Source: Paenibacillus oryzisoli (GTDB lineage Bacteria > Bacillota > Bacilli > Paenibacillales > NBRC-103111). Taken from it: 64,000 bases of DNA. The notes under the pieces were generated by a model that did not search any database, was not told where the DNA came from, and worked only from the letters and a program-made list of their open reading frames with translations. The stretch lies in assembly GCF_001653565.1 (NCBI RefSeq), contig NZ_LYPB01000091.1, positions 74,518 to 138,517 on the forward strand. The letters run 5' to 3'. Shown in pieces: positions 9,528-18,746 of this stretch; position 1 is the stretch's first letter, and each line of letters begins with the position of its first letter. The position numbers and the translations under genes are program-made.

Positions 9528-11028
9528 GAAACTCACCTCCTTGCATAGCCTTAATGTCTGCGTCTTCTTCAACTTCCTGAATCCATAATCTCTTAGCAAT
9601 TAAATCACATATTGTAATAAGTGTAACGAGATCGAATACTAGAGTGAATAAAAATTCATGCTTGGCAAGATCTGCGTCCCCTGCTCCAACAATTGAAACG
9701 AAAATCCCTGAGAGACCAATCGTGATCATCATTAGTATTAATGGCAATCTAACAGCATTCCTACGTTGTCTCAACTTGATGGATTTCACAAAAGAAGGCA
9801 TATAAAGTCCTATAATAATAAGTACCCAGAGGATTACGAATCCAAATGTTTTAGGAGCTAACCACAATTTCAATAAACTGTAGCTCGAAAAAAAAATGGT
9901 TTGTGATCCGAATGGTTTCCCAGTCGACGCTTCATAATTTCCCATCGCATGTGGTCTAATACTAAAGGCATCTTGGGCAGCCAAATTGAGCATTTTACCA
10001 GCTTGATCAGGATGTAATACGTAGTAAACCAAAATTGACACCACAGTATATTTATTGTAAAACTCTTCTTGCATAAGATTTGAATCCACTGCTGCTGACG
10101 AGTAAGGATTGTAATATAAGGTCTCATCAAGAACTGCAAACTGCTTATCTATTCCAAAGCTTTCGAGTGTCTTCTCAGGGTTCACTGAACCCATCATCAC
10201 ACCGCGTGTCATCGCGTGGTACTTATTGATATTTACAAATTCCTGAGGAATAAGTACATAACTACCAATACCTATACCAAATACTGCGATTAATAAAGTT
10301 GCCGTAATTGCACGAAAAGATCTCGTCTTACGAATGAAAAGAAAGAAAACGCCAAAAACCGCAATAATCATTCCGACAGGAGCATTCTGTTGCTTACTTG
10401 TTGTCAAGAAGATAGCACTGACAACAAATACAGCTACCATTAAATAATCGTTATAACGTTTCCGATAAAGTAATATGCCCGCGGCTACCATAAAAATTGT
10501 CATAATGAGTACGATACTCTCACTATAAAAAGAATTAAAATAGGCCGTATATCCCGTATCACCCAAAACAAAAATGATGAGTAACGAAACTAAATAACCT
10601 CTTTTCTTGGACATTTTCCAAGTAAGTGCCTCTACAAATAAGTAAATAGCAAATGCATATAAAATTAGGTACATTCCAGCTTGAAATCGAATATCAAAAA
10701 TATGAGAATCAAAAAGCAAAAAATTGATTAGGAGGGATGCTTTAATAAACATGGATTGTGAAGAAAATAATGTAGCACCATTCTCGTTAAAATATTGATA
10801 CACACCGTAATTTTTAACGAAATGACCAAGGTAATTATTCGTATAATTTGGGTCATTGAAATACAGACCGTTACTGTACAATATTCGAAAATAATCCCCA
10901 TTATCAGCCATCCCGATATAGGGAGGTGTAAACAGTGCGATCACTGTTATAAGAAATATCATTATCGCAGCGAAACTAGCTGGAGACAAATAACGCAGCA
11001 ACTTTTGGATGTAACGATGGTTCCACAT
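9520..11028 (-). CDS. polytopic membrane protein, possible GT-C-type glycosyltransferase (WsfD/PssA-like)
   Basis: 502 aa with about eleven hydrophobic segments. An acidic motif, MADNGDYF, sits in the first external loop, the position of the catalytic acid in lipid-linked-sugar (GT-C) glycosyltransferases; a large loop is rich in Tyr/Asn. It resembles the WsfD-type hexose transferase family and occupies the place of the Listeria pssA membrane protein. It lies 20 bases after the GH8-like gene with AAGGAG upstream and overlaps the next gene. B. subtilis ydaJKLMN has no obvious counterpart, as far as I recall. Possible role: adding side sugars to the exopolysaccharide. Function is inference. Confidence 0.6.
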   Translation of the reverse strand: MWNHRYIQKLLRYLSPASFAAIMIFLITVIALFTPPYIGMADNGDYFRILYSNGLYFNDPNYTNNYLGHFVKNYGVYQYFNENGATLFSSQSMFIKASLLINFLLFDSHIFDIRFQAGMYLILYAFAIYLFVEALTWKMSKKRGYLVSLLIIFVLGDTGYTAYFNSFYSESIVLIMTIFMVAAGILLYRKRYNDYLMVAVFVVSAIFLTTSKQQNAPVGMIIAVFGVFFLFIRKTRSFRAITATLLIAVFGIGIGSYVLIPQEFVNINKYHAMTRGVMMGSVNPEKTLESFGIDKQFAVLDETLYYNPYSSAAVDSNLMQEEFYNKYTVVSILVYYVLHPDQAGKMLNLAAQDAFSIRPHAMGNYEASTGKPFGSQTIFFSSYSLLKLWLAPKTFGFVILWVLIIIGLYMPSFVKSIKLRQRRNAVRLPLILMMITIGLSGIFVSIVGAGDADLAKHEFLFTLVFDLVTLITICDLIAKRLWIQEVEEDADIKAMQGGEFRA

Positions 11029-11048
11029 GTGATCGCACTCCTTTCTGA

Positions 11049-12179
11049 TCAGTACGTGTAGGCTAGAAGTGCCATCAAATTATCAAAGGAATAGGCTTGT
11101 GCGACATTGACATCTCCAAAACCACCATTCAGAGGGCTCTGTGGATTATGGATTTGAAATTCATTCATCTTGCGAATACTATCGGTATACAACTCTTGAT
11201 CTTTGATAACCGATCCAATCATGGCTGCAATCGCATAAATGGCAGTTGATCTTACCTCGGTTAATGGTTTCCCATCCTGATTATATTGACCGAATAAAGT
11301 TCCTGCTTTGACTTGAGCTTTGATATATTGGATACTAGCTGGCTGTTCCAACTTAACCTCAGCTAGATTCAGAATCGTTAACAACGATTCAACCGTGTTG
11401 ATGACTTCCGATTGATAGTCTTTCTTATCAAAGTCATAGCGAGTTTGGTAAAAGGGGAACGAATCTGACAAGTATCCTTTTTGGGCAATTTGCAGCATAC
11501 TAGTTTCAAGTGCCGCCTTCTTCTTGCGAGATATCGGTACAAGCTCCAAAGATGCTGCATCGATATAACACAAGGTGAGGAATGAATTTGTCATTTTATA
11601 CGTGGGATCATAGAAGTCTCGCAATTGCCCATTCTCAACATTGTACTGGTAGACTCGTTTACCATAAGCTTCTGCTTCTTTTCTATAACTCTTTATTCCA
11701 AATGCGACGGAAGCTTCATCAAGTGCCCTGACGATACGCAAATCATCTACAATTGCATTCATGGGATATTGCTTGTTCTGTTTGGGACTGTATCGATAAC
11801 TGAACCCGTAGGGCGTATCAAATACTAGTTTAGCTTGCTGCCACTGTTCATCAAACTTCTCTCTCTGACCAGTTAGCGCATAGTAACGCATAAGGATACC
11901 CGCGGATTCACTTAGAACTTCATGGCCTGAAGCTGCAGCTCCCAACTGATCGGTATCCTTCAAATTCGTATAAACACCATGCTTGCTCGTGAGCTTGTCC
12001 CTTATAAACCCCAATAACATGTTGCGATTATCCGTCACTTGCATGATCTGACCATACTGACTGCTGACTTGCCGCTGTAGTCTCGGAGTGTCTCCGAACA
12101 TATAATGAATCACAACATAGATCACATAGATACCAATCAAACCAAGGCTGATTCGTACTAGATTCCTACTCATTTGCAT
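11049..12179 (-). CDS. ydaJ: membrane-anchored GH8-like glycoside hydrolase (YdaJ/PssZ-like)
   Basis: 376 aa from ATG 12179, 12 bases after AGGAG; TTG 12191 directly abuts that site and is less likely. One N-terminal helix anchors it outside the cell. The rest is an alpha/alpha barrel resembling glycoside hydrolase family 8: LSESAG with E91 as the likely acid and NAIVDD (D145/D146) as the likely base pair, plus FDTPYGFSYRY. GH8 enzymes (BcsZ, YdaJ, PssZ) trim or release the polymer made by the linked synthase. First gene of the six-gene operon. Listeria PssZ can disperse its polymer, so a dispersal role is a reasonable inference. Confidence 0.78.
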   Translation of the reverse strand: MQMSRNLVRISLGLIGIYVIYVVIHYMFGDTPRLQRQVSSQYGQIMQVTDNRNMLLGFIRDKLTSKHGVYTNLKDTDQLGAAASGHEVLSESAGILMRYYALTGQREKFDEQWQQAKLVFDTPYGFSYRYSPKQNKQYPMNAIVDDLRIVRALDEASVAFGIKSYRKEAEAYGKRVYQYNVENGQLRDFYDPTYKMTNSFLTLCYIDAASLELVPISRKKKAALETSMLQIAQKGYLSDSFPFYQTRYDFDKKDYQSEVINTVESLLTILNLAEVKLEQPASIQYIKAQVKAGTLFGQYNQDGKPLTEVRSTAIYAIAAMIGSVIKDQELYTDSIRKMNEFQIHNPQSPLNGGFGDVNVAQAYSFDNLMALLAYTY

Positions 12180-12403
12180 GGATTCCAGCAACTCCTAACA
12201 CAATTGTTTCCAGAAAAACCGGATAATGGTATTATTAGAAAATGATAAAAAGACTACACACTACATCTGAGGTGGAATCTCTTCATCTTGAGGTTATGTT
12301 ACGCACGTGAGTGAACCTAGTTAGTTTATCATATGATACTAGCCCATCAAAAGGTAAATCCTCCCTAATCCAAGAAAAATGTCGCAATATAAAGAAGGAT
12401 GTC

Positions 12404-13357
12404 ATGAACTATTCAAATTTAACTGAAGAATTAAAACCAGCCAATCTTGTAAGTTGCCTAATCAGTCAACGTGGGCAGCTTATTTTCGAGCAATACCGCG
12501 AGCCACACTTCGCTGAAACTGTTGCCAAAATCAATTCTTGTACCAAAAGTGTCCTCTCTGCACTCTGTTGTATCGCTATGGATCAGGGACTGTTACCTGC
12601 CCCTGAAACACCTGCATCTGTTTATTTTCCTCAACTTGCATACGATACAGCATCACATAAGAGTGAAATAACACTGCTACATCTATTAACGATGACATCC
12701 GGCATGGATTGGACAGAATTTGGTGGACAGAATTCATTTCCAAAGATGACAAGAACGCCAAACTGGATAGATTTCGTTTTGGATCAACCTTTATCGGATA
12801 TACCCGGTACGAAAATGTCATACAATTCCGGGGGTTCCCAGTTGTTAGCTGCCATTCTAGTTCAAGCTACAGGCATGTCCGTTGCCCGTTTTGCCGAGCT
12901 AACCTTATTCGAGCCGCTTGGCATTGAATCGTATCAGTGGGAAATAGATCCTCAGGGCATCCATACAGGCGGCTTCGGTTTGTCCCTTCGTCCCATAGAT
13001 ATGCTCAAATTTGGTCATCTCTACCTGCAACAAGGAAAATGGGGACAAACTCAATTGATTTCCTCAGAGCTTATCGCCCGTTCTACACAACCCGCGATTC
13101 GAGCGGAGTCGCCTCGCCGCGGCAGCTATGGCTGGCATTGGTGGACTGACACGTATCCAGATCGTAATAGTAACGACGGGGACGTTCCCCAGCTACCTTA
13201 TTTTAACGCGTATGGATTCGGAGGCCAGTGCATTTATATCCTCCCTTCAATTGAAGTCGTAGTTGTATTGACCAATGACCAACGAAAGAAGAGTAAAATT
13301 CCTCTGGGAGTGTTCCGCCAATCCGTGGCACCTTATCTGATGGAACTTATAAAATGA
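12404..13357 (+). CDS. class C beta-lactamase-fold serine hydrolase
   Basis: 317 aa from ATG 12404, with AAGAAGGA five bases upstream; an in-frame GTG at 12311 lacks a ribosome site. The active-site SxxK is SCTK (S45, K48), the second motif is YNS in MSYNSGG, and a GFGGQ turn near residue 287 replaces the KTG motif. No signal peptide is seen, so it is probably cytoplasmic and not a drug-resistance beta-lactamase. Such proteins act as esterases or peptidases on varied substrates; the substrate here is unknown. It stands alone, divergent from the exopolysaccharide operon and convergent with speD. Confidence 0.8.
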   Translation: MNYSNLTEELKPANLVSCLISQRGQLIFEQYREPHFAETVAKINSCTKSVLSALCCIAMDQGLLPAPETPASVYFPQLAYDTASHKSEITLLHLLTMTSGMDWTEFGGQNSFPKMTRTPNWIDFVLDQPLSDIPGTKMSYNSGGSQLLAAILVQATGMSVARFAELTLFEPLGIESYQWEIDPQGIHTGGFGLSLRPIDMLKFGHLYLQQGKWGQTQLISSELIARSTQPAIRAESPRRGSYGWHWWTDTYPDRNSNDGDVPQLPYFNAYGFGGQCIYILPSIEVVVVLTNDQRKKSKIPLGVFRQSVAPYLMELIK

Positions 13358-13403
13358 TATTCAACCAGTATCTGTAGATAATCCATAGACAGAATCCAAT
13401 TCA

Positions 13404-13444
13404 AAAAGGGTTTGGTGCAGGGGATCCTGCCTCCAAACCCTTTT
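13404..13444. terminator. bidirectional terminator
   Basis: Arms AAAAGGGTTTGG (13404-13415) and CCAAACCCTTTT (13433-13444) enclose a second stem GCAGG/CCTGC (13417-13430) with a GGAT loop. T-runs follow the stem on both strands. It lies between the convergent serine hydrolase and speD genes and probably ends both transcripts. Confidence 0.85.
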
Positions 13445-13450
13445 CTATCC

Positions 13451-14263
13451 TCAGTTAAAAATCATATTCTTCCCATAAAAGATCTCGTCCATCTCCCATT
13501 TGACGCTTTTCTCGATTTCCAGCTGTTCTTCTATACTGAGCGTATCTTTCGTGTACCCGAATAAATAGTTGTTCAAATCAAACTCACGAAGTTTGCATTT
13601 GGTATGGAAAATATTTTCCTGATACACATTCACATCAATCATCTGATATAAATCTTGAATATCCTCAGGGATGTAGTTTTGAATAGAGCTGATCTCATGA
13701 TCGATGAATAGCTTGTGACCACTGATATCACGCGTAAACCCTCTGACTCTGTAATCCATCGTCAGGATATCATTATCGAAAGATCGTATAAGAAAATTCA
13801 AGGCTTTGAGTGGAGATATTTCTCCACATGTGGATACATCAATATCAGCTCGGAACGTACTAATTCCCTCATCCGGGTGATATTCGGGATACGTATGGAC
13901 GGTAATGTGACTCGTGTTGAGATGCATAACAACCGCATCTGGCAGCGGACCAGGCGACTCTTCGAATGATTCGCTCGGCTCCTGTTCGATAGGACCCTCT
14001 GATACTAACATGGTTACGCTAGCCCCTTGAGGAACATAGTCCTGTTTAGCGATATTTAAGACGTGCGCCCCAATAATGTCGGCAACTGTTTTCAATAAAG
14101 CCGTTAATCGATCCGCATTATACTGCTTATCAATATAAGCTATGTAGGCTTCGCGCTCTTCTCTTGTTTTGGTGAAACAGATATCGTACATATTAAAACT
14201 TAGGGATTTGGTTAAATTATTAAAGCCATGCAGAGTGATCATCTGCTCCGAAGTTAGTTTCAA
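13451..14263 (-). CDS. speD: S-adenosylmethionine decarboxylase proenzyme, E. coli type
   Basis: Makes decarboxylated AdoMet, the aminopropyl donor for spermidine. 270 aa, close to the 264 aa of E. coli SpeD and far from the roughly 125 aa of B. subtilis SpeH. Self-processing site: [11 protein letters not shown], with cleavage expected before S118 to form the pyruvoyl group; further family motifs are [27 protein letters not shown] and [16 protein letters not shown] 14263 is preceded by GGGGGG at seven bases. No spermidine synthase lies nearby, so the other pathway genes must be elsewhere. Residues 80-105 are a Glu/Pro-rich insertion. Confidence 0.95.
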   Translation of the reverse strand: MKLTSEQMITLHGFNNLTKSLSFNMYDICFTKTREEREAYIAYIDKQYNADRLTALLKTVADIIGAHVLNIAKQDYVPQGASVTMLVSEGPIEQEPSESFEESPGPLPDAVVMHLNTSHITVHTYPEYHPDEGISTFRADIDVSTCGEISPLKALNFLIRSFDNDILTMDYRVRGFTRDISGHKLFIDHEISSIQNYIPEDIQDLYQMIDVNVYQENIFHTKCKLREFDLNNYLFGYTKDTLSIEEQLEIEKSVKWEMDEIFYGKNMIFN

Positions 14264-14369
14264 GTAAATTCCCCCCTATGTGTATCCATTACACTATTTA
14301 CATAAATATTAAACAGCTACACATAGGATGGTATGTCGGACTCGCTTTTATTCCATGCTAACAAATACA

Positions 14370-14699
14370 TCATCTACGAACAGCGTCATATTCACGATAG
14401 GTTTTACCCCAGTAAGCTTCTTTCAATTCGTCGTTCGACAGTTCCAGACTCATCGATTTGCCCACTTGCCTGGCATGATAACGATAAGCATTGTAGAAAT
14501 TTCTTTCCGCTGAACTTATCGGACTTCCTATATAGATGGGAGACTGTATTGTGAACCCGAGACTAAAGAAGATAGTTACACCTGACGCTATGAAGCGAGC
14601 GGCCAAATAAGCAGCTACACCGCTACACCCCGTCAATACAAATCCAATTGCAACGGCCAGGCTTATTTCGAGGCCGTGTGGCGTGTAAATGGCCATCAT
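14370..14699 (-). CDS. small membrane protein of unknown function
   Basis: 109 aa with a hydrophobic N-terminal half, probably two membrane helices (about 11-34 and 37-55), and a charged soluble tail (about 65-109) that is Tyr-rich (NFYNAYRYHARQ). GGGGGGAC just upstream of the tandem ATGs supports translation. It lies 33 bases after mmsB, with no clear terminator between, and about 100 bases before speD, so it may be cotranscribed with either. I do not recognise the family. The Cys in LTGC is preceded by a hydrophobic run, but it sits rather far in for a lipobox. Confidence 0.6.
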   Translation of the reverse strand: MMAIYTPHGLEISLAVAIGFVLTGCSGVAAYLAARFIASGVTIFFSLGFTIQSPIYIGSPISSAERNFYNAYRYHARQVGKSMSLELSNDELKEAYWGKTYREYDAVRR

Positions 14700-14732
14700 C
14701 TGTCCCCCCTTTGCACCGACGCCCTCTATCCA

Positions 14733-15908
14733 TCAAGCTCTCTTCTTTCGCGTAACGACATCGAAAATAACCGCTATGGCTAATACCGCCCCACGAATCA
14801 TGTATTGATATGAAATACCTATTCCCATGAGATTCATGCCACTCGATAAGGATGCCATGACAACGGCACCGATAATAGAACCCGTTACTTTGCCAACGCC
14901 GCCTGCTGCAGAGACACCCCCAACATATGCCGCAGCAATCGCATCAAGCTCGAACAAAGTGCCTGCAGTCGTTGTTGCAGATTGCAGCCGTGCAGTAAAG
15001 AGTATCCCAGAAAGTGCTGATAGCATCCCCATTGATCCAAATACGATATACGTAATCTTCTTCACGCTAATTCCACTCAAATTCGCTGCTTCTGGATTAC
15101 TGCCGACTGCATAAATGTGTCTGCCTAATACCGTCGAAGTTGTCAAGAAGTGGTACACAGCCACCACAATCATTACCACGATGACCGTCCAGGAAAAGCC
15201 GTTATAACCAGCTAAAATCCACGTGATATACGCAATGATTGCCGAGACGAAAATAACTTTCACAGTAAAAATATTGGTAGAAACAACTTCAAAATTGTAT
15301 TTCAGCTTGTTGTTTCGTTTCGAAAATTCACTATAAACGTACAGAATTATCATAACTGCTCCTACAAGTAAGGAGAGTAGATTTAATCCTCCTACCTTGG
15401 TAATCGCAGGGATGAAGCCATTCCCGATGGCATTGAAATGCTCATCTTTCACGATAATCGTTCCTGTTTTTTCTGTTACGCGCAGCAATGCGCCTCTGAA
15501 TATTAACATGCCCGCTAACGAAGCCACAAAGGACGGAATACCGAACTGTGCAACTAACAGCCCATTGAATAACCCTACAATAATACCCAATACGAGAATG
15601 ATGGGAATCGTGATATAGAATGGAACTCCCGCTTGTGAAAGGAGTACCGCAGCAATTGCGCCTAGAAACCCCGCGGCAAATCCAACGGACAAATCAATAT
15701 GTCGAATAACAATGACAAGCGTCATTCCAACGGCAAGAACCGCAATATACCCCGTAGCGTCAATCAGATTGCTTATGTTGCGGGATGACATGAACAATCC
15801 ATCTGTCATGATGGAAAACGTCAGCATGATGATGAATAGGGCAATGTACATGCCATATTCTCGAATATTCACTTTAATTAGCGATTTCGCTTCACTATAA
15901 AATTGCAC
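14733..15908 (-). CDS. mmsB: monosaccharide ABC importer permease (MmsB/GguB/XylH type)
   Basis: Membrane subunit of a CUT2-class sugar importer, 391 aa with about ten helices and the family loop GVSAAGGVGKVTGSIIGA near residues 327-345. The length of about 390 aa and the helix pattern fit the XylH/GguB/MmsB subgroup rather than the shorter RbsC. It follows the ATPase gene by 11 bases. Substrate is probably one or more aldoses such as xylose, arabinose, glucose or galactose, judged from the ChvE- and XylF-like binding proteins upstream. Confidence 0.9.
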   Translation of the reverse strand: MQFYSEAKSLIKVNIREYGMYIALFIIMLTFSIMTDGLFMSSRNISNLIDATGYIAVLAVGMTLVIVIRHIDLSVGFAAGFLGAIAAVLLSQAGVPFYITIPIILVLGIIVGLFNGLLVAQFGIPSFVASLAGMLIFRGALLRVTEKTGTIIVKDEHFNAIGNGFIPAITKVGGLNLLSLLVGAVMIILYVYSEFSKRNNKLKYNFEVVSTNIFTVKVIFVSAIIAYITWILAGYNGFSWTVIVVMIVVAVYHFLTTSTVLGRHIYAVGSNPEAANLSGISVKKITYIVFGSMGMLSALSGILFTARLQSATTTAGTLFELDAIAAAYVGGVSAAGGVGKVTGSIIGAVVMASLSSGMNLMGIGISYQYMIRGAVLAIAVIFDVVTRKKRA

Positions 15909-15919
15909 GGGTCTTCCTC

Positions 15920-17440
15920 CTATTGCGTCGCAAGCTTCATGATTCGTTCTTGATCCGCTTCCTCAATGGATAGCTCGCCTTTTATTTTGCCTTCCGCCAT
16001 AACATAGACACGGTCACTCATCCCCAAGACCTCGCTAAGCTCCGATGAGATCATAATAATACTCATTCCATCACTGATTAGCCCATTCATGATTGTATAA
16101 ATTTCATATTTGGCCCCGACGTCAATGCCGCGCGTAGGTTCATCTAAGATGAGCAGGCTCGGATTCACAAATAACCATTTGCCGAGTGATACTTTCTGTT
16201 GATTTCCCCCGCTTAAATGACCAACAATTTGCTCCACGGAAGGCGCTTTAATATTTAAGGATTGCTTATAGTGATTGGAAATTTTCACTTCTTCATTATG
16301 ATTAATGATGCCGTTATCAGAAATCTGTTGCAGGTTAGCAACCGCAATATTTTGCTTAATATCTTGGATTAGGAACAATCCGTCCCCTTTGCGATCTTCC
16401 GTTACATAGGCAATACCTGCTTGAATGGCATCCTTCGGATGCTTGAACGTTTGCTTCGTACCTTCTATAAGGAGGTCACCACGAAGCTTATACGCTTTGG
16501 GATTCCCGAAAATACTTTGTGCCAATTCCGTTCGCCCAGAACCCATCAATCCAGCAATACCAACAATTTCACCCTTTTTAATATGCAAATTCACATCTTT
16601 CACGACGTCCCGACCCAACTGCGGATCATACGCCGTCCAGTTTTGAATCTCAAGAATGTTCGTTCCGAAAGACTTTGTTGTTCGCTTCGGATATATATCG
16701 TCAATCTCGCGACCTACCATGTTTTTGATGATAACACTTTCCGAAATCTCGCCTTTGGCAGCATCCAACGTACATATCGTTCTGCCATCCCGTAAAACAG
16801 TAAGTTGATCCGCAATCGCCGTCACTTCTTTGAGCTTATGAGAAATCATAATGCTCGTAATGCCTTGCTTTTTGAGTTCGCGCAACAGATCCAGCAAGTT
16901 CTCACTTTCTTTCTCATTGAGCGCAGCTGTCGGTTCATCCAGAATGAGCAGCTTCACATCCTTGCTTAAAGCTTTGGCAATTTCAACAAGCTGTTGCTTC
17001 CCGACTCCCAAATCTTTAACGAGAACCTCTGGATTCACATCCAGCTTCACCTTCTGAAGCATGTCTTTGGCTTGACGAATGGTTTGATTCCAGTCAACCA
17101 TCATCCCTTTTCTCACTTCATTCCCTGCATAAATGTTCTCGTACACCGTAAGATCGGGAAATAGTGCTAACTCTTGATAAATAATGGCTATGCCCGTCTT
17201 AACACTGTCACTGATTTTTGAGAATTGTTGAACCTTGCCCTCAAATACAATATCCCCGGAATAAGTGCCGTATGGGTATACACCGCTAAGCACTTTCATT
17301 AAGGTCGACTTACCTGCACCATTTTCGCCTACCAAACAATGAATTTCCCCTGTATTCACTTTAAAGTTAACATTCGCAAGAGCCTTCACCCCTGTGAATT
17401 CTTTGGAAATGTTGTTCATTTCTAAGAGATATTTGCTCAT
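15920..17440 (-). CDS. mmsA: monosaccharide ABC importer ATPase, duplicated domain (MmsA/GguA/XylG type)
   Basis: 506 aa with two ABC ATPase domains in one chain, the rule for CUT2 sugar importers. The first has Walker A GENGAGKST, signature LGVGKQQ and Walker B LLILDEPTAAL; the second has Walker A-like GLMGSGRTEL, signature LSGGNQQK and Walker B LLILDEPTRGID. The weaker second Walker A is normal for this family. It is separated from the chvE-like gene by a long stem-loop and followed closely by mmsB. The opening MSKYLLEMNNISKEFTG has an AGGAGAG ribosome site. Confidence 0.92.
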   Translation of the reverse strand: MSKYLLEMNNISKEFTGVKALANVNFKVNTGEIHCLVGENGAGKSTLMKVLSGVYPYGTYSGDIVFEGKVQQFSKISDSVKTGIAIIYQELALFPDLTVYENIYAGNEVRKGMMVDWNQTIRQAKDMLQKVKLDVNPEVLVKDLGVGKQQLVEIAKALSKDVKLLILDEPTAALNEKESENLLDLLRELKKQGITSIMISHKLKEVTAIADQLTVLRDGRTICTLDAAKGEISESVIIKNMVGREIDDIYPKRTTKSFGTNILEIQNWTAYDPQLGRDVVKDVNLHIKKGEIVGIAGLMGSGRTELAQSIFGNPKAYKLRGDLLIEGTKQTFKHPKDAIQAGIAYVTEDRKGDGLFLIQDIKQNIAVANLQQISDNGIINHNEEVKISNHYKQSLNIKAPSVEQIVGHLSGGNQQKVSLGKWLFVNPSLLILDEPTRGIDVGAKYEIYTIMNGLISDGMSIIMISSELSEVLGMSDRVYVMAEGKIKGELSIEEADQERIMKLATQ

Positions 17441-17467
17441 CTTCTAGCTCTCCTTAGCCAACCGACT

Positions 17468-17517
17468 CTTGGAATAGAGGAATAGTGATAGACGAATCTA
17501 TCACTATTCCTTCCAAG
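17468..17517 (-). repeat. intercistronic stem-loop between chvE and mmsA
   Basis: A 14-bp perfect stem (17479-17492 with 17497-17510, core GGAATAGTGATAGA) with a CGAA loop is extended by an outer CTTGGAA/TTCCAAG pair (17468-17474, 17511-17517). It has no clear T-run on the minus strand. In sugar importer operons such hairpins usually stabilise the binding-protein mRNA so that it is made in excess over the membrane subunits. Confidence 0.75.
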
Positions 17518-17533
17518 CTATGTGATCTTATAC

Positions 17534-18634
17534 TTACAAGCCTTTGAAATCGGATGCTTGATAGTACGCCGAATCTACGAGTGCAGATTTAACATTTGCT
17601 TTATCCACGACGATGACATTCGTTTGCTTGGCTTTGACATCAATTTTGCCATTGTTGTAAGATCCCGTAGTTTCAGGTGTTTTGCCGTCCAAGATCGCAA
17701 CAGCCATACCCATTGCGTCTTTCACGAGTGTACGAACATCCTTGAACACAGTCATGGATTGTTTACCGTCGATGACATATTGGATCGAAGCTTTCTCAGC
17801 ATCTTGACCGGTAACAAGGAATTTCGTAACCGCTTTATCTGATGCGAAAACGTCTGCGATGGAGCGAGCTGTTCCATCATTAGGAGCAAGAATGGCAACG
17901 TCACCCTTCATATCTGCAGCAGCAGCTGTTAAATGGGTTTGTGCTTTGTTTTTGGCTTCATTCGCATCCCAGTTTGTCGTAACTTGACCGATAATTTTAC
18001 TCATTTGCTCGCGTGATAGTTTGGCCGTTCCTTTCAAAGCAGTTGCCTCACTGGAGTTCGCAATTTTGAAAGTGCCATCGGCAATTTTCGGCTGAAGCAC
18101 TTGCCATGCGCCTTCGAAGAACAAGAAAGCATTGTTATCCGAAGCAGCACCTGCGTACAAGTACAATGGCTGACCTGGTTTCGCTTTATCCACGAGGTAT
18201 TGTGCTTGCGCTTTACCAACAGCGATACTGTCGAAAGTCACATAGTAGTTAACAGCATCTGTTTTGGTAATCAAGCGGTCATACGAGATGACTTGAATTC
18301 CTGCTTTTTTAGCTGATTCTACGGCAGCTGCTGCTGCATCCCCATCTTGCGGACAAATAATTAACACTTTAATTCCTTTTGCGATTAACGCGTCTACGTT
18401 TTCTTTTTCTTTCGCTGAAGAACCTTGGCTGAATAAGATCTCTGTTGTATATTTCGAACCTTTCAAGGCATCTTTGAAACGTTGCTCATCTTGAACCCAT
18501 CTTGGTTCATCTTTGGTAGGCAATACAATACCGACGCTCACTTTCGAACTGCCAGAGTTCCCACAGGCTGCAACCATTACAGCTAGGAACATGACTACCA
18601 ACATCAAAGAAATCGCTTTCACACTACGTTTCAT
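17534..18634 (-). CDS. chvE: multiple-sugar-binding lipoprotein (ChvE-like)
   Basis: Substrate-binding protein of the MmsAB importer, 366 aa. ATG 18634 is preceded by GAGAGGGG at eight bases; the frame opens further to 18652 without a ribosome site. Signal peptide with lipobox (VAAC) anchors it to the membrane. Periplasmic-binding fold type I: PTKDEPRW, VISYDRL, FDSIAVG, SDNNAFLFFEG and TGQDAEK. The SDNNAFLFFEGA stretch and the long insert after it match ChvE-type proteins that bind several aldoses, rather than RbsB. Its promoter overlaps a cre-type site, so glucose repression through CcpA is likely. Confidence 0.9.
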   Translation of the reverse strand: MKRSVKAISLMLVVMFLAVMVAACGNSGSSKVSVGIVLPTKDEPRWVQDEQRFKDALKGSKYTTEILFSQGSSAKEKENVDALIAKGIKVLIICPQDGDAAAAAVESAKKAGIQVISYDRLITKTDAVNYYVTFDSIAVGKAQAQYLVDKAKPGQPLYLYAGAASDNNAFLFFEGAWQVLQPKIADGTFKIANSSEATALKGTAKLSREQMSKIIGQVTTNWDANEAKNKAQTHLTAAAADMKGDVAILAPNDGTARSIADVFASDKAVTKFLVTGQDAEKASIQYVIDGKQSMTVFKDVRTLVKDAMGMAVAILDGKTPETTGSYNNGKIDVKAKQTNVIVVDKANVKSALVDSAYYQASDFKGL

Positions 18635-18682
18635 TTGAAATACCCCTCTCATTTGTTTTGGCTCTGCGCCAACTACAAACTG

Positions 18683-18710
18683 AGTATATCACCGGGATTT
18701 TCCAATGTAA
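18683..18710 (-). promoter_or_regulatory. promoter of chvE-mmsA-mmsB
   Basis: Minus strand: -35 TTACAT (18705-18710), 16-base spacer, -10 TATACT (18683-18688), about 50 bases before the chvE start codon. The -35 box is weak and overlaps a cre-type site. Confidence 0.55.
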
Positions 18711-18719
18711 CCGCTTTAA
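18706..18719. promoter_or_regulatory. cre-like CcpA operator over the chvE promoter
   Basis: TGTAACCGCTTTAA matches the cre consensus TGWNANCGNTNWCA at 13 of 14 positions and overlaps the -35 box of the chvE promoter. Binding of CcpA there would block RNA polymerase, giving catabolite repression of the sugar importer. Confidence 0.6.
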
Positions 18720-18746
18720 ATTAGCACTTTTTTTAACATTGCTATA

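Noticed and set aside
12200-12310. c-di-GMP riboswitch before the exopolysaccharide operon
   Set aside because: Looked for because of the c-di-GMP link, but no conserved riboswitch core or terminator pair is visible in this 110-base stretch.
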